The notes: generated from the sequence alone by a model not told the origin. DNA of 64,000 nucleotides from Apostichopus japonicus (GCF_037975245.1 NC_092568.1:27586501-27650500); one strand, 5' to 3'; shown: positions 47,604 to 62,300, counted from the stretch's first letter. Program-made: numbers and translations.

Positions 47604-50600
47604 GGCTTGGCGCACTGTGCGAGCTGATGATCGAGACTCTCTTTTGCATCGGTGGTTCGAACCCCGGGTGATGACGTCTTTTGCCGATCTTTTACAGCGA
47701 GTGCCTACACGGGGAGCTGTAAGTATTAGCTAATCCACCTAATATCTCAGTCCATACAGTGGCGCCACGGCTTGGCGCACTGTGCGAGCTGATGATCGAG
47801 ACTCTCTTTTGCATCGGTGGTTCGAACCCCGGGTGATGACGTCTTTTGCCGATCTTTTACAGCGAGTGCCTACACGGGGAGCTGTAAGTATTAGCTAATC
47901 CACCTAATATCTCAGTCCATACAGTGGCGCCACGGCTTGGCGCACTGTGCGAGCTGATGATCGAGACTCTCTTTTGCATCGGTGGTTCGAACCCCGGGTG
48001 ATGACGTCTTTTGCCGATCTTTTACAGCGAGTGCCTACACGGGGAGCTGTAAGTATTAGCTAATCCACCTAATATCTCAGTCCATACAGTGGCGCCACGG
48101 CTTGGCGCACTGTGCGAGCTGATGATCGAGACTCTCTTTTGCATCGGTGGTTCGAACCCCGGGTGATGACGTCTTTTGCCGATCTTTTACAGCGAGTGCC
48201 TACACGGGGAGCTGTAAGTATTAGCTAATCCACCTAATATCTCAGTCCATACAGTGGCGCCACGGCTTGGCGCACTGTGCGAGCTGATGATCGAGACTCT
48301 CTTTTGCATCGGTGGTTCGAACCCCGGGTGATGACGTCTTTTGCCGATCTTTTACAGCGAGTGCCTACACGGGGAGCTGTAAGTATTAGCTAATCCACCT
48401 AATATCTCAGTCCATACAGTGGCGCCACGGCTTGGCGCACTGTGCGAGCTGATGATCGAGACTCTCTTTTGCATCGGTGGTTCGAACCCCGGGTGATGAC
48501 GTCTTTTGCCGATCTTTTACAGCGAGTGCCTACACGGGGAGCTGTAAGTATTAGCTAATCCACCTAATATCTCAGTCCATACAGTGGCGCCACGGCTTGG
48601 CGCACTGTGCGAGCTGATGATCGAGACTCTCTTTTGCATCGGTGGTTCGAACCCCGGGTGATGACGTCTTTTGCCGATCTTTTACAGCGAGTGCCTACAC
48701 GGGGAGCTGTAAGTATTAGCTAATCCACCTAATATCTCAGTCCATACAGTGGCGCCACGGCTTGGCGCACTGTGCGAGCTGATGATCGAGACTCTCTTTT
48801 GCATCGGTGGTTCGAACCCCGGGTGATGACGTCTTTTGCCGATCTTTTACAGCGAGTGCCTACACGGGGAGCAGTAAGTATTAGCTAATCCACCTAATAT
48901 CTCAGTCCATACAGTGGCGCGACGGCTTGGCGCACTGTGCGAGCTGATGATCGAGACTCTCTTTTGCATCGGTGGTTCGAACCCCGGGTGATGACGTCTT
49001 TTGCCGATCTTTTACAGCGAGTGCCTACACGGGGAGCTGTAAGTATTAGCTAATCCACCTAATATCTCAGTCCATACAGTGGCGCGACGGCTTGGCGCAC
49101 TGTGCGAGCTGATGATCGAGACTCTCTTTTGCATCGGTGGTTCGAACCCCGGGTGATGACGTCTTTTGCCGATCTTTTACAGCGAGTGCCTACACGGGGA
49201 GCTGTAAGTATTAGCTAATCCACCTAATATCTCAGTCCATACAGTGGCGCGACGGCTTGGCGCACTGTGCGAGCTGATGATCGAGACTCTCTTTTGCATC
49301 GGTGGTTCGAACCCCGGGTGATGACGTCTTTTGCCGATCTTTTACAGCGAGTGCCTACACGGGGAGCTGTAAGTATTAGCTAATCCACCTAATATCTCAG
49401 TCCATACAGTGGCGCGACGGCTTGGCGCACTGTGCGAGCTGATGATCGAGACTCTCTTTTGCATCGGTGGTTCGAACCCCGGGTGATGACGTCTTTTGCC
49501 GATCTTTTACAGCGAGTGCCTACACGGGGAGCTGTAAGTATTAGCTAATCCACCTAATATCTCAGTCCATACAGTGGCGCGACGGCTTGGCGCACTGTGC
49601 GAGCTGATGATCGAGACTCTCTTTTGCATCGGTGGTTCGAACCCCGGGTGATGACGTCTTTTGCCGATCTTTTACAGCGAGTGCCTACACGGGGAGCTGT
49701 AAGTATTAGCTAATCCACCTAATATCTCAGTCCATACAGTGGCGCGACGGCTTGGCGCACTGTGCGAGCTGATGATCGAGACTCTCTTTTGCATCGGTGG
49801 TTCGAACCCCGGGTGATGACGTCTTTTGCCGATCTTTTACAGCGAGTGCCTACACGGGGAGCTGTAAGTATTAGCTAATCCACCTAATATCTCAGTCCAT
49901 ACAGTGGCGCCACGGCTTGGCGCACTGTGCGAGCTGATGATCGAGACTCTCTTTTGCATCGGTGGTTCGAACCCCGGGTGATGACGTCTTTTGCCGATCT
50001 TTTACAGCGAGTGCCTACACGGGGAGCTGTAAGTATTAGCTAATCCACCTAATATCTCAGTCCATACAGTGGCGCCACGGCTTGGCGCACTGTGCGAGCT
50101 GATGATCGAGACTCTCTTTTGCATCGGTGGTTCGAACCCCGGGTGATGACGTCTTTTGCCGATCTTTTACAGCGAGTGCCTACACGGGGAGCTGTAAGTA
50201 TTAGCTAATCCACCTAATATCTCAGTCCATACAGTGGCGCCACGGCTTGGCGCACTGTGCGAGCTGATGATTGAGACTCTCTTTTGCATCCGTGGTTCGA
50301 ACCCCGGGTGATGACGTCTTTTGCCGATCTTTTACAGCGAGTGCCTACACGGGGAGCTGTAAGTATTAGCTAATCCACCTAATATCTCAGTCCATACAGT
50401 GGCGCCACGGCTTGGCGCACTGTGCGAGCTGATGATCGAGACTCTCTTTTGCATCGGTGGTTCGAACCCCGGGTGATGACGTCTTTTGCCGATCTTTTAC
50501 AGCGAGTGCCTACACGGGGAGCTGTAAGTATTAGCTAATCCACCTAATATCTCAGTCCATACAGTGGCGCCACGGCTTGGCGCACTGTGCGAGCTGATGA

Positions 50601-50859
50601 TCGAGACTCTCTTTTGCATCGGTGGTTCGAACCCCGGGTGATGACGTCTTTTGCCGATCTTTTACAGCGAGTGCCTACACGGGGAGCTGTAAGTATTAGC
50701 TAATCCACCTAATATCTCAGTCCATACAGTGGCGCCACGGCTTGGCGCACTGTGCGAGCTGATGATCGAGACTCTCTTTTGCATCGGTGGTTCGAACCCC
50801 GGGTGATGACGTCTTTTGCCGATCTTTTACAGCGAGTGCCTACACGGGGAGCTGTAAGT

Positions 50860-52509
50860 ATTAGTTAATCCACCTAATATCTCAGTCCATACAGTGGCGC
50901 GACGGCTTGGCGCACTGTGCGAGCTGATGATCGAGACTCTCTTTTGCATCGGTGGTTCGAACCCCGGGTGATGACGTCTTTTGCCGATCTTTTACAGCGA
51001 GTGCCTACACGGGGAGCTGTAAGTATTAGCTAATCCACCTAATATCTCAGTCCATACAGTGGCGCGACGGCTTGGCGCACTGTGCGAGCTGATGATCGAG
51101 ACTCTCTTTTGCATCGGTGGTTCGAACCCCGGGTGATGACGTCTTTTGCCGATCTTTTACAGCGAGTGCCTACACGGGGAGCTGTAAGTATTAGTTAATC
51201 CACCTAATATCTCAGTCTATACAGTGGCGCGACGGCTTGGCGCACTGTGCGAGCTGATGATCGAGACTCTCTTTTGCATCGGTGGTTCGAACCCCGGGTG
51301 ATGACGTCGTTTGCCGATCTTTTACAGCGAGTGCCTACACGGGGAGCTGTAAGTATTAGTTAATCCACCTAATATCTCAGTCCATACAGTGGCGCGACGG
51401 CTTGGCGCACTGTGCGAGCTGATGATCGAGACTCTCTTTTGCATCGGTGGTTCGAACCCCGGGTGATGACGTCTTTTGCCGATCTTTTACAGCGAGTGCC
51501 TACACGGGGAGCTGTAAGTATTAGTTAATCCACCTAATATCTCAGTCCATACAGTGGCGCGACGGCTTGGCGCACTGTGCGAGCTGATGATCGAGACTCT
51601 CTTTTGCATCGGTGGTTCGAACCCCGGGTGATGACGTCTTTTGCCGATCTTTTACAGCGAGTGCCTACACGGGGAGCTGTAAGTATTAGTTAATCCACCT
51701 AATATCTCAGTCCATACAGTGGCGCGACGGCTTGGCGCACTGTGCGAGCTGATGATCGAGACTCTCTTTTGCATCGGTGGTTCGAACCCCGGGTGATGAC
51801 GTCTTTTGCCGATCTTTTACAGCGAGTGCCTACACGGGGAGCTGTAAGTATTAGTTAATCCACCTAATATCTCAGTCCATACAGTGGCGCGACGGCTTGG
51901 CGCACTGTGCGAGCTGATGATCGAGACTCTCTTTTGCATCGGTGGTTCGAACCCCGGGTGATGACGTCTTTTGCCGATCTTTTACAGCGAGTGCCTACAC
52001 GGGGAGCTGTAAGTATTAGTTAATCCACCTAATATCTCAGTCCATACAGTGGCGCGACGGCTTGGCGCACTGTGCGAGCTGATGATCGAGACTCTCTTTT
52101 GCATCGGTGGTTCGAACCCCGGGTGATGACGTCTTTTGCCGATCTTTTACAGCGAGTGCCTACACGGGGAGCTGTAAGTATTAGTTAATCCACCTAATAT
52201 CTCAGTCCATACAGTGGCGCGACGGCTTGGCGCACTGTGCGAGCTGATGATCGAGACTCTCTTTTGCATCGGTGGTTCGAACCCCGGGTGATGACGTCTT
52301 TTGCCGATCTTTTACAGCGAGTGCCTACACGGGGAGCTGTAAGTATTAGTTAATCCACCTAATATCTCAGTCCATACAGTGGCGCCACGGCTTGGCGCAC
52401 TGTGCGAGCTGATGATCGAGACTCTCTTTTGCATCGGTGGTTCGAACCCCGGGTGATGACGTCTTTTGCCGATCTTTTACAGCGAGTGCCTACACGGGGA
52501 GCTGTAAGT
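50860..52509 (+). repeat. Interruption of the palindrome-rich region by plain C44 monomers
   Basis: Mostly ATTAGTTAAT with GCGACGG, except one T6C monomer at 51,025 and one G42C monomer at 52,345. The monomer at 51,190 has private changes (cagtctatac, gacgtcgtttg), the latter shortening a T4 run. No gene is seen. Confidence 0.85.
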
Positions 52510-55500
52510 ATTAGCTAATCCACCTAATATCTCAGTCCATACAGTGGCGCCACGGCTTGGCGCACTGTGCGAGCTGATGATCGAGACTCTCTTTTGCATC
52601 GGTGGTTCGAACCCCGGGTGATGACGTCTTTTGCCGATCTTTTACAGCGAGTGCCTACACGGGGAGCTGTAAGTATTAGCTAATCCACCTAATATCTCAG
52701 TCCATACAGTGGCGCCACGGCTTGGCGCACTGTGCGAGCTGATGATCGAGACTCTCTTTTGCATCGGTGGTTCGAACCCCGGGTGATGACGTCTTTTGCC
52801 GATCTTTTACAGCGAGTGCCTACACGGGGAGCAGTAAGTATTAGCTAATCCACCTAATATCTCAGTCCATACAGTGGCTCGACGGCTTGGCGCACTGTGC
52901 GAGCTGATGATCGAGACTCTCTTTTGCATCGGTGGTTCGAACCCCGGGTGATGACGTCTTTTGCCGATCTTTTACAGCGAGTGCCTACACGGGGAGCTGT
53001 AAGTATTAGCTAATCCACCTAATATCTCAGTCCATACAGTGGCGCGACGGCTTGGCGCACTGTGCGAGCTGATGATCGAGACTCTCTTTTGCATCGGTGG
53101 TTCGAACCCCGGGTGATGACGTCTTTTGCCGATCTTTTACAGCGAGTGCCTACACGGGGAGCTGTAAGTATTAGCTAATCCACCTAATATCTCAGTCCAT
53201 ACAGTGGCGCGACGGCTTGGCGCACTGTGCGAGCTGATGATCGAGACTCTCTTTTGCATCGGTGGTTCGAACCCCGGGTGATGACGTCTTTTGCCGATCT
53301 TTTACAGCGAGTGCCTACACGGGGAGCTGTAAGTATTAGCTAATCCACCTAATATCTCAGTCCATACAGTGGCGCGACGGCTTGGCGCACTGTGCGAGCT
53401 GATGATCGAGACTCTCTTTTGCATCGGTGGTTCGAACCCCGGGTGATGACGTCTTTTGCCGATCTTTTACAGCGAGTGCCTACACGGGGAGCTGTAAGTA
53501 TTAGCTAATCCACCTAATATCTCAGTCCATACAGTGGCGCGACGGCTTGGCGCACTGTGCGAGCTGATGATCGAGACTCTCTTTTGCATCGGTGGTTCGA
53601 ACCCCGGGTGATGACGTCTTTTGCCGATCTTTTACAGCGAGTGCCTACACGGGGAGCTGTAAGTATTAGCTAATCCACCTAATATCTCAGTCCATACAGT
53701 GGCGCCACGGCTTGGCGCACTGTGCGAGCTGATGATCGAGACTCTCTTTTGCATCGGTGGTTCGAACCCCGGGTGATGACGTCTTTTGCCGATCTTTTAC
53801 AGCGAGTGCCTACACGGGGAGCTGTAAGTATTAGCTAATCCACCTAATATCTCAGTCCATACAGTGGCGCCACGGCTTGGCGCACTGTGCGAGCTGATGA
53901 TCGAGACTCTCTTTTGCATCGGTGGTTCGAACCCCGGGTGATGACGTCTTTTGCCGATCTTTTACAGCGAGTGCCTACACGGGGAGCTGTAAGTATTAGC
54001 TAATCCACCTAATATCTCAGTCCATACAGGGGCGCCACGGCTTGGCGCTCTGTGCGAGCTGATGATCGAGACTCTCTTTTGCATCGGTGGTTCGAACCCC
54101 GGGTGATGACGTCTTTTGCCGATCTTTTACAGCGAGTGCTTACACGGGGAGCTGTAAGTATTAGCTAATCCACCTAATATCTCAGTCCATACAGTGGCGC
54201 CACGGCTTGGCGCACTGTGCGAGCTGATGATCGAGACTCTCTTTTGCATCGGTGGTTCGAACCCCGGGTGATGACGTCTTTTGCCGATCTTTTACAGCGA
54301 GTGCCTACACGGGGAGCTGTAAGTATTAGCTAATCCACCTAATATCTCAGTCCATACAGTGGCGCCACGGCTTGGCGCACTGTGCGAGCTGATGATCGAG
54401 ACTCTCTTTTGCATCGGTGGTTCGAACCCCGGGTGATGACGTCTTTTGCCGATCTTTTACAGCGAGTGCCTACACGGGGAGCTGTAAGTATTAGCTAATC
54501 CACCTAATATCTCAGTCCATACAGTGGCGCCACGGCTTGGCGCACTGTGCGAGCTGATGATCGAGACTCTCTTTTGCATCGGTGGTTCGAACCCCGGGTG
54601 ATGACGTCTTTTGCCGATCTTTTACAGCGAGTGCCTACACGGGGAGCTGTAAGTATTAGCTAATCCACCTAATATCTCAGTCCATACAGTGGCGCCACGG
54701 CTTGGCGCACTGTGCGAGCTGATGATCGAGACTCTCTTTTGCATCGGTGGTTCGAACCCCGGGTGATGACGTCTTTTGCCGATCTTTTACAGCGAGTGCC
54801 TACACGGGGAGCTGTAAGTATTAGCTAATCCACCTAATATCTCAGTCCATACAGTGGCGCCACGGCTTGGCGCACTGTGCGAGCTGATGATCGAGACTCT
54901 CTTTTGCATCGGTGGTTCGAACCCCGGGTGATGACGTCTTTTGCCGATCTTTTACAGCGAGTGCCTACACGGGGAGCTGTAAGTATTAGCTAATCCACCT
55001 AATATCTCAGTCCATACAGTGGCGCCACGGCTTGGCGCACTGTGCGAGCTGATGATCGAGACTCTCTTTTGCATCGGTGGTTCGAACCCCGGGTGATGAC
55101 GTCTTTTGCCGATCTTTTACAGCGAGTGCCTACACGGGGAGCTGTAAGTATTAGCTAATCCACCTAATATCTCAGTCCATACAGTGGCGCCACGGCTTGG
55201 CGCACTGTGCGAGCTGATGATCGAGACTCTCTTTTGCATCGGTGGTTCGAACCCCGGGTGATGACGTCTTTTGCCGATCTTTTACAGCGAGTGCCTACAC
55301 GGGGAGCTGTAAGTATTAGCTAATCCACCTAATATCTCAGTCCATACAGTGGCGCCACGGCTTGGCGCACTGTGCGAGCTGATGATCGAGACTCTCTTTT
55401 GCATCGGTGGTTCGAACCCCGGGTGATGACGTCTTTTGCCGATCTTTTACAGCGAGTGCCTACACGGGGAGCTGTAAGTATTAGCTAATCCACCTAATAT

Positions 55501-55974
55501 CTCAGTCCATACAGTGGCGCCACGGCTTGGCGCACTGTGCGAGCTGATGATCGAGACTCTCTTTTGCATCGGTGGTTCGAACCCCGGGTGATGACGTCTT
55601 TTGCCGATCTTTTACAGCGAGTGCCTACACGGGGAGCTGTAAGTATTAGCTAATCCACCTAATATCTCAGTCCATACAGTGGCGCCACGGCTTGGCGCAC
55701 TGTGCGAGCTGATGATCGAGACTCTCTTTTGCATCGGTGGTTCGAACCCCGGGTGATGACGTCTTTTGCCGATCTTTTACAGCGAGTGCCTACACGGGGA
55801 GCTGTAAGTATTAGCTAATCCACCTAATATCTCAGTCCATACAGTGGCGCCACGGCTTGGCGCACTGTGCGAGCTGATGATCGAGACTCTCTTTTGCATC
55901 GGTGGTTCGAACCCCGGGTGATGACGTCTTTTGCCGATCTTTTACAGCGAGTGCCTACACGGGGAGCTGTAAGT
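52510..55974 (+). repeat. Palindrome-rich block 2 (T6C monomers)
   Basis: All 21 monomers carry ATTAGCTAAT. Sixteen (52,510-52,839 and 53,665-55,974) also have GTGGCGCCAC, and five between have GCGACGG. The gcagtaagt variant at 52,831 matches the one at 48,871, exactly 3,960 bp (24 monomers) away. One monomer near 54,030 has three private changes. Two following monomers (55,975 and 56,140) keep G42C but have lost T6C. Confidence 0.9.
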
Positions 55975-56304
55975 ATTAGTTAATCCACCTAATATCTCAG
56001 TCCATACAGTGGCGCCACGGCTTGGCGCACTGTGCGAGCTGATGATCGAGACTCTCTTTTGCATCGGTGGTTCGAACCCCGGGTGATGACGTCTTTTGCC
56101 GATCTTTTACAGCGAGTGCCTACACGGGGAGCTGTAAGTATTAGTTAATCCACCTAATATCTCAGTCCATACAGTGGCGCCACGGCTTGGCGCACTGTGC
56201 GAGCTGATGATCGAGACTCTCTTTTGCATCGGTGGTTCGAACCCCGGGTGATGACGTCTTTTGCCGATCTTTTACAGCGAGTGCCTACACGGGGAGCTGT
56301 AAGT

Positions 56305-59300
56305 ATTAGTTAATCCACCTAATATCTCAGTCCATACAGTGGCGCGACGGCTTGGCGCACTGTGCGAGCTGATGATCGAGACTCTCTTTTGCATCGGTGG
56401 TTCGAACCCCGGGTGATGACGTCTTTTGCCGATCTTTTACAGCGAGTGCCTACACGGGGAGCTGTAAGTATTAGTTAATCCACCTAATATCTCAGTCCAT
56501 ACAGTGGCGCGACGGCTTGGCGCACTGTGCGAGCTGATGATCGAGACTCTCTTTTGCATCGGTGGTTCGAACCCCGGGTGATGACGTCTTTTGCCGATCT
56601 TTTACAGCGAGTGCCTACACGGGGAGCTGTAAGTATTAGTTAATCCACCTAATATCTCAGTCCATACAGTGGCGCGACGGCTTGGCGCACTGTGCGAGCT
56701 GATGATCGAGACTCTCTTTTGCATCGGTGGTTCGAACCCCGGGTGATGACGTCTTTTGCCGATCTTTTACAGCGAGTGCCTACACGGGGAGCTGTAAGTA
56801 TTAGTTAATCCACCTAATATCTCAGTCCATACAGTGGCGCGACGGCTTGGCGCACTGTGCGAGCTGATGATCGAGACTCTCTTTTGCATCGGTGGTTCGA
56901 ACCCCGGGTGATGACGTCTTTTGCCGATCTTTTACAGCGAGTGCCTACACGGGGAGCTGTAAGTATTAGTTAATCCACCTAATATCTCAGTCCATACAGT
57001 GGCGCGACGGCTTGGCGCACTGTGCGAGCTGATGATCGAGACTCTCTTTTGCATCGGTGGTTCGAACCCCGGGTGATGACGTCTTTTGCCGATCTTTTAC
57101 AGCGAGTGCCTACACGGGGAGCTGTAAGTATTAGTTAATCCACCTAATATCTCAGTCCATACAGTGGCGCGACGGCTTGGCGCACTGTGCGAGCTGATGA
57201 TCGAGACTCTCTTTTGCATCGGTGGTTCGAACCCCGGGTGATGACGTCTTTTGCCGATCTTTTACAGCGAGTGCCTACACGGGGAGCTGTAAGTATTAGT
57301 TAATCCACCTAATATCTCAGTCCATACAGTGGCGCGACGGCTTGGCGCACTGTGCGAGCTGATGATCGAGACTCTCTTTTGCATCGGTGGTTCGAACCCC
57401 GGGTGATGACGTCTTTTGCCGATCTTTTACAGCGAGTGCCTACACGGGGAGCTGTAAGTATTAGTTAATCCACCTAATATCTCAGTCCATACAGTGGCGC
57501 GACGGCTTGGCGCACTGTGCGAGCTGATGATCGAGACTCTCTTTTGCATCGGTGGTTCGAACCCCGGGTGATGACGTCTTTTGCCGATCTTTTACAGCGA
57601 GTGCCTACACGGGGAGCTGTAAGTATTAGTTAATCCACCTAATATCTCAGTCCATACAGTGGCGCGACGGCTTGGCGCACTGTGCGAGCTGATGATCGAG
57701 ACTCTCTTTTGCATCGGTGGTTCGAACCCCGGGTGATGACGTCTTTTGCCGATCTTTTACAGCGAGTGCCTACACGGGGAGCTGTAAGTATTAGTTAATC
57801 CACCTAATATCTCAGTCCATACAGTGGCGCGACGGCTTGGCGCACTGTGCGAGCTGATGATCGAGACTCTCTTTTGCATCGGTGGTTCGAACCCCGGGTG
57901 ATGACGTCTTTTGCCGATCTTTTACAGCGAGTGCCTACACGGGGAGCTGTAAGTATTAGTTAATCCACCTAATATCTCAGTCCATACAGTGGCGCGACGG
58001 CTTGGCGCACTGTGCGAGCTGATGATCGAGACTCTCTTTTGCATCGGTGGTTCGAACCCCGGGTGATGACGTCTTTTGCCGATCTTTTACAGCGAGTGCC
58101 TACACGGGGAGCTGTAAGTATTAGTTAATCCACCTAATATCTCAGTCCATACAGTGGCGCGACGGCTTGGCGCACTGTGCGAGCTGATGATCGAGACTCT
58201 CTTTTGCATCGGTGGTTCGAACCCCGGGTGATGACGTCTTTTGCCGATCTTTTACAGCGAGTGCCTACACGGGGAGCTGTAAGTATTAGTTAATCCACCT
58301 AATATCTCAGTCCATACAGTGGCGCGACGGCTTGGCGCACTGTGCGAGCTGATGATCGAGACTCTCTTTTGCATCGGTGGTTCGAACCCCGGGTGATGAC
58401 GTCTTTTGCCGATCTTTTACAGCGAGTGCCTACACGGGGAGCTGTAAGTATTAGTTAATCCACCTAATATCTCAGTCCATACAGTGGCGCGACGGCTTGG
58501 CGCACTGTGCGAGCTGATGATCGAGACTCTCTTTTGCATCGGTGGTTCGAACCCCGGGTGATGACGTCTTTTGCCGATCTTTTACAGCGAGTGCCTACAC
58601 GGGGAGCTGTAAGTATTAGTTAATCCACCTAATATCTCAGTCCATACAGTGGCGCGACGGCTTGGCGCACTGTGCGAGCTGATGATCGAGACTCTCTTTT
58701 GCATCGGTGGTTCGAACCCCGGGTGATGACGTCTTTTGCCGATCTTTTACAGCGAGTGCCTACACGGGGAGCTGTAAGTATTAGTTAATCCACCTAATAT
58801 CTCAGTCCATACAGTGGCGCGACGGCTTGGCGCACTGTGCGAGCTGATGATCGAGACTCTCTTTTGCATCGGTGGTTCGAACCCCGGGTGATGACGTCTT
58901 TTGCCGATCTTTTACAGCGAGTGCCTACACGGGGAGCTGTAAGTATTAGTTAATCCACCTAATATCTCAGTCCATACAGTGGCGCGACGGCTTGGCGCAC
59001 TGTGCGAGCTGATGATCGAGACTCTCTTTTGCATCGGTGGTTCGAACCCCGGGTGATGACGTCTTTTGCCGATCTTTTACAGCGAGTGCCTACACGGGGA
59101 GCTGTAAGTATTAGTTAATCCACCTAATATCTCAGTCCATACAGTGGCGCGACGGCTTGGCGCACTGTGCGAGCTGATGATCGAGACTCTCTTTTGCATC
59201 GGTGGTTCGAACCCCGGGTGATGACGTCTTTTGCCGATCTTTTACAGCGAGTGCCTACACGGGGAGCTGTAAGTATTAGTTAATCCACCTAATATCTCAG

Positions 59301-62300
59301 TCCATACAGTGGCGCGACGGCTTGGCGCACTGTGCGAGCTGATGATCGAGACTCTCTTTTGCATCGGTGGTTCGAACCCCGGGTGATGACGTCTTTTGCC
59401 GATCTTTTACAGCGAGTGCCTACACGGGGAGCTGTAAGTATTAGTTAATCCACCTAATATCTCAGTCCATACAGTGGCGCGACGGCTTGGCGCACTGTGC
59501 GAGCTGATGATCGAGACTCTCTTTTGCATCGGTGGTTCGAACCCCGGGTGATGACGTCTTTTGCCGATCTTTTACAGCGAGTGCCTACACGGGGAGCTGT
59601 AAGTATTAGTTAATCCACCTAATATCTCAGTCCATACAGTGGCGCGACGGCTTGGCGCACTGTGCGAGCTGATGATCGAGACTCTCTTTTGCATCGGTGG
59701 TTCGAACCCCGGGTGATGACGTCTTTTGCCGATCTTTTACAGCGAGTGCCTACACGGGGAGCTGTAAGTATTAGTTAATCCACCTAATATCTCAGTCCAT
59801 ACAGTGGCGCGACGGCTTGGCGCACTGTGCGAGCTGATGATCGAGACTCTCTTTTGCATCGGTGGTTCGAACCCCGGGTGATGACGTCTTTTGCCGATCT
59901 TTTACAGCGAGTGCCTACACGGGGAGCTGTAAGTATTAGTTAATCCACCTAATATCTCAGTCCATACAGTGGCGCGACGGCTTGGCGCACTGTGCGAGCT
60001 GATGATCGAGACTCTCTTTTGCATCGGTGGTTCGAACCCCGGGTGATGACGTCTTTTGCCGATCTTTTACAGCGAGTGCCTACACGGGGAGCTGTAAGTA
60101 TTAGTTAATCCACCTAATATCTCAGTCCATACAGTGGCGCGACGGCTTGGCGCACTGTGCGAGCTGATGATCGAGACTCTCTTTTGCATCGGTGGTTCGA
60201 ACCCCGGGTGATGACGTCTTTTGCCGATCTTTTACAGCGAGTGCCTACACGGGGAGCTGTAAGTATTAGTTAATCCACCTAATATCTCAGTCCATACAGT
60301 GGCGCGACGGCTTGGCGCACTGTGCGAGCTGATGATCGAGACTCTCTTTTGCATCGGTGGTTCGAACCCCGGGTGATGACGTCTTTTGCCGATCTTTTAC
60401 AGCGAGTGCCTACACGGGGAGCTGTAAGTATTAGTTAATCCACCTAATATCTCAGTCCATACAGTGGCGCGACGGCTTGGCGCACTGTGCGAGCTGATGA
60501 TCGAGACTCTCTTTTGCATCGGTGGTTCGAACCCCGGGTGATGACGTCTTTTGCCGATCTTTTACAGCGAGTGCCTACACGGGGAGCTGTAAGTATTAGT
60601 TAATCCACCTAATATCTCAGTCCATACAGTGGCGCGACGGCTTGGCGCACTGTGCGAGCTGATGATCGAGACTCTCTTTTGCATCGGTGGTTCGAACCCC
60701 GGGTGATGACGTCTTTTGCCGATCTTTTACAGCGAGTGCCTACACGGGGAGCTGTAAGTATTAGTTAATCCACCTAATATCTCAGTCCATACAGTGGCGC
60801 GACGGCTTGGCGCACTGTGCGAGCTGATGATCGAGACTCTCTTTTGCATCGGTGGTTCGAACCCCGGGTGATGACGTCTTTTGCCGATCTTTTACAGCGA
60901 GTGCCTACACGGGGAGCTGTAAGTATTAGTTAATCCACCTAATATCTCAGTCCATACAGTGGCGCGACGGCTTGGCGCACTGTGCGAGCTGATGATCGAG
61001 ACTCTCTTTTGCATCGGTGGTTCGAACCCCGGGTGATGACGTCTTTTGCCGATCTTTTACAGCGAGTGCCTACACGGGGAGCTGTAAGTATTAGTTAATC
61101 CACCTAATATCTCAGTCCATACAGTGGCGCGACGGCTTGGCGCACTGTGCGAGCTGATGATCGAGACTCTCTTTTGCATCGGTGGTTCGAACCCCGGGTG
61201 ATGACGTCTTTTGCCGATCTTTTACAGCGAGTGCCTACACGGGGAGCTGTAAGTATTAGTTAATCCACCTAATATCTCAGTCCATACAGTGGCGCGACGG
61301 CTTGGCGCACTGTGCGAGCTGATGATCGAGACTCTCTTTTGCATCGGTGGTTCGAACCCCGGGTGATGACGTCTTTTGCCGATCTTTTACAGCGAGTGCC
61401 TACACGGGGAGCTGTAAGTATTAGTTAATCCACCTAATATCTCAGTCCATACAGTGGCGCGACGGCTTGGCGCACTGTGCGAGCTGATGATCGAGACTCT
61501 CTTTTGCATCGGTGGTTCGAACCCCGGGTGATGACGTCTTTTGCCGATCTTTTACAGCGAGTGCCTACACGGGGAGCTGTAAGTATTAGTTAATCCACCT
61601 AATATCTCAGTCCATACAGTGGCGCGACGGCTTGGCGCACTGTGCGAGCTGATGATCGAGACTCTCTTTTGCATCGGTGGTTCGAACCCCGGGTGATGAC
61701 GTCTTTTGCCGATCTTTTACAGCGAGTGCCTACACGGGGAGCTGTAAGTATTAGTTAATCCACCTAATATCTCAGTCCATACAGTGGCGCGACGGCTTGG
61801 CGCACTGTGCGAGCTGATGATCGAGACTCTCTTTTGCATCGGTGGTTCGAACCCCGGGTGATGACGTCTTTTGCCGATCTTTTACAGCGAGTGCCTACAC
61901 GGGGAGCTGTAAGTATTAGTTAATCCACCTAATATCTCAGTCCATACAGTGGCGCGACGGCTTGGCGCACTGTGCGAGCTGATGATCGAGACTCTCTTTT
62001 GCATCGGTGGTTCGAACCCCGGGTGATGACGTCTTTTGCCGATCTTTTACAGCGAGTGCCTACACGGGGAGCTGTAAGTATTAGTTAATCCACCTAATAT
62101 CTCAGTCCATACAGTGGCGCGACGGCTTGGCGCACTGTGCGAGCTGATGATCGAGACTCTCTTTTGCATCGGTGGTTCGAACCCCGGGTGATGACGTCTT
62201 TTGCCGATCTTTTACAGCGAGTGCCTACACGGGGAGCTGTAAGTATTAGTTAATCCACCTAATATCTCAGTCCATACAGTGGCGCGACGGCTTGGCGCAC

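Larger units (their letters stand above)
47560..50859 (+). repeat. Palindrome-rich block 1 (T6C monomers)
   Basis: Twenty successive monomers carry ATTAGCTAAT at monomer positions 1-10. Fourteen of them (47,560-48,879 and 49,870-50,859) also carry GTGGCGCCAC at 35-44; the six between do not. A private gcagtaagt change occurs at 48,871. Near 50,270 one monomer has a reversion-like catccgtgg and a tgattgag change. No gene is seen. Confidence 0.9.
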
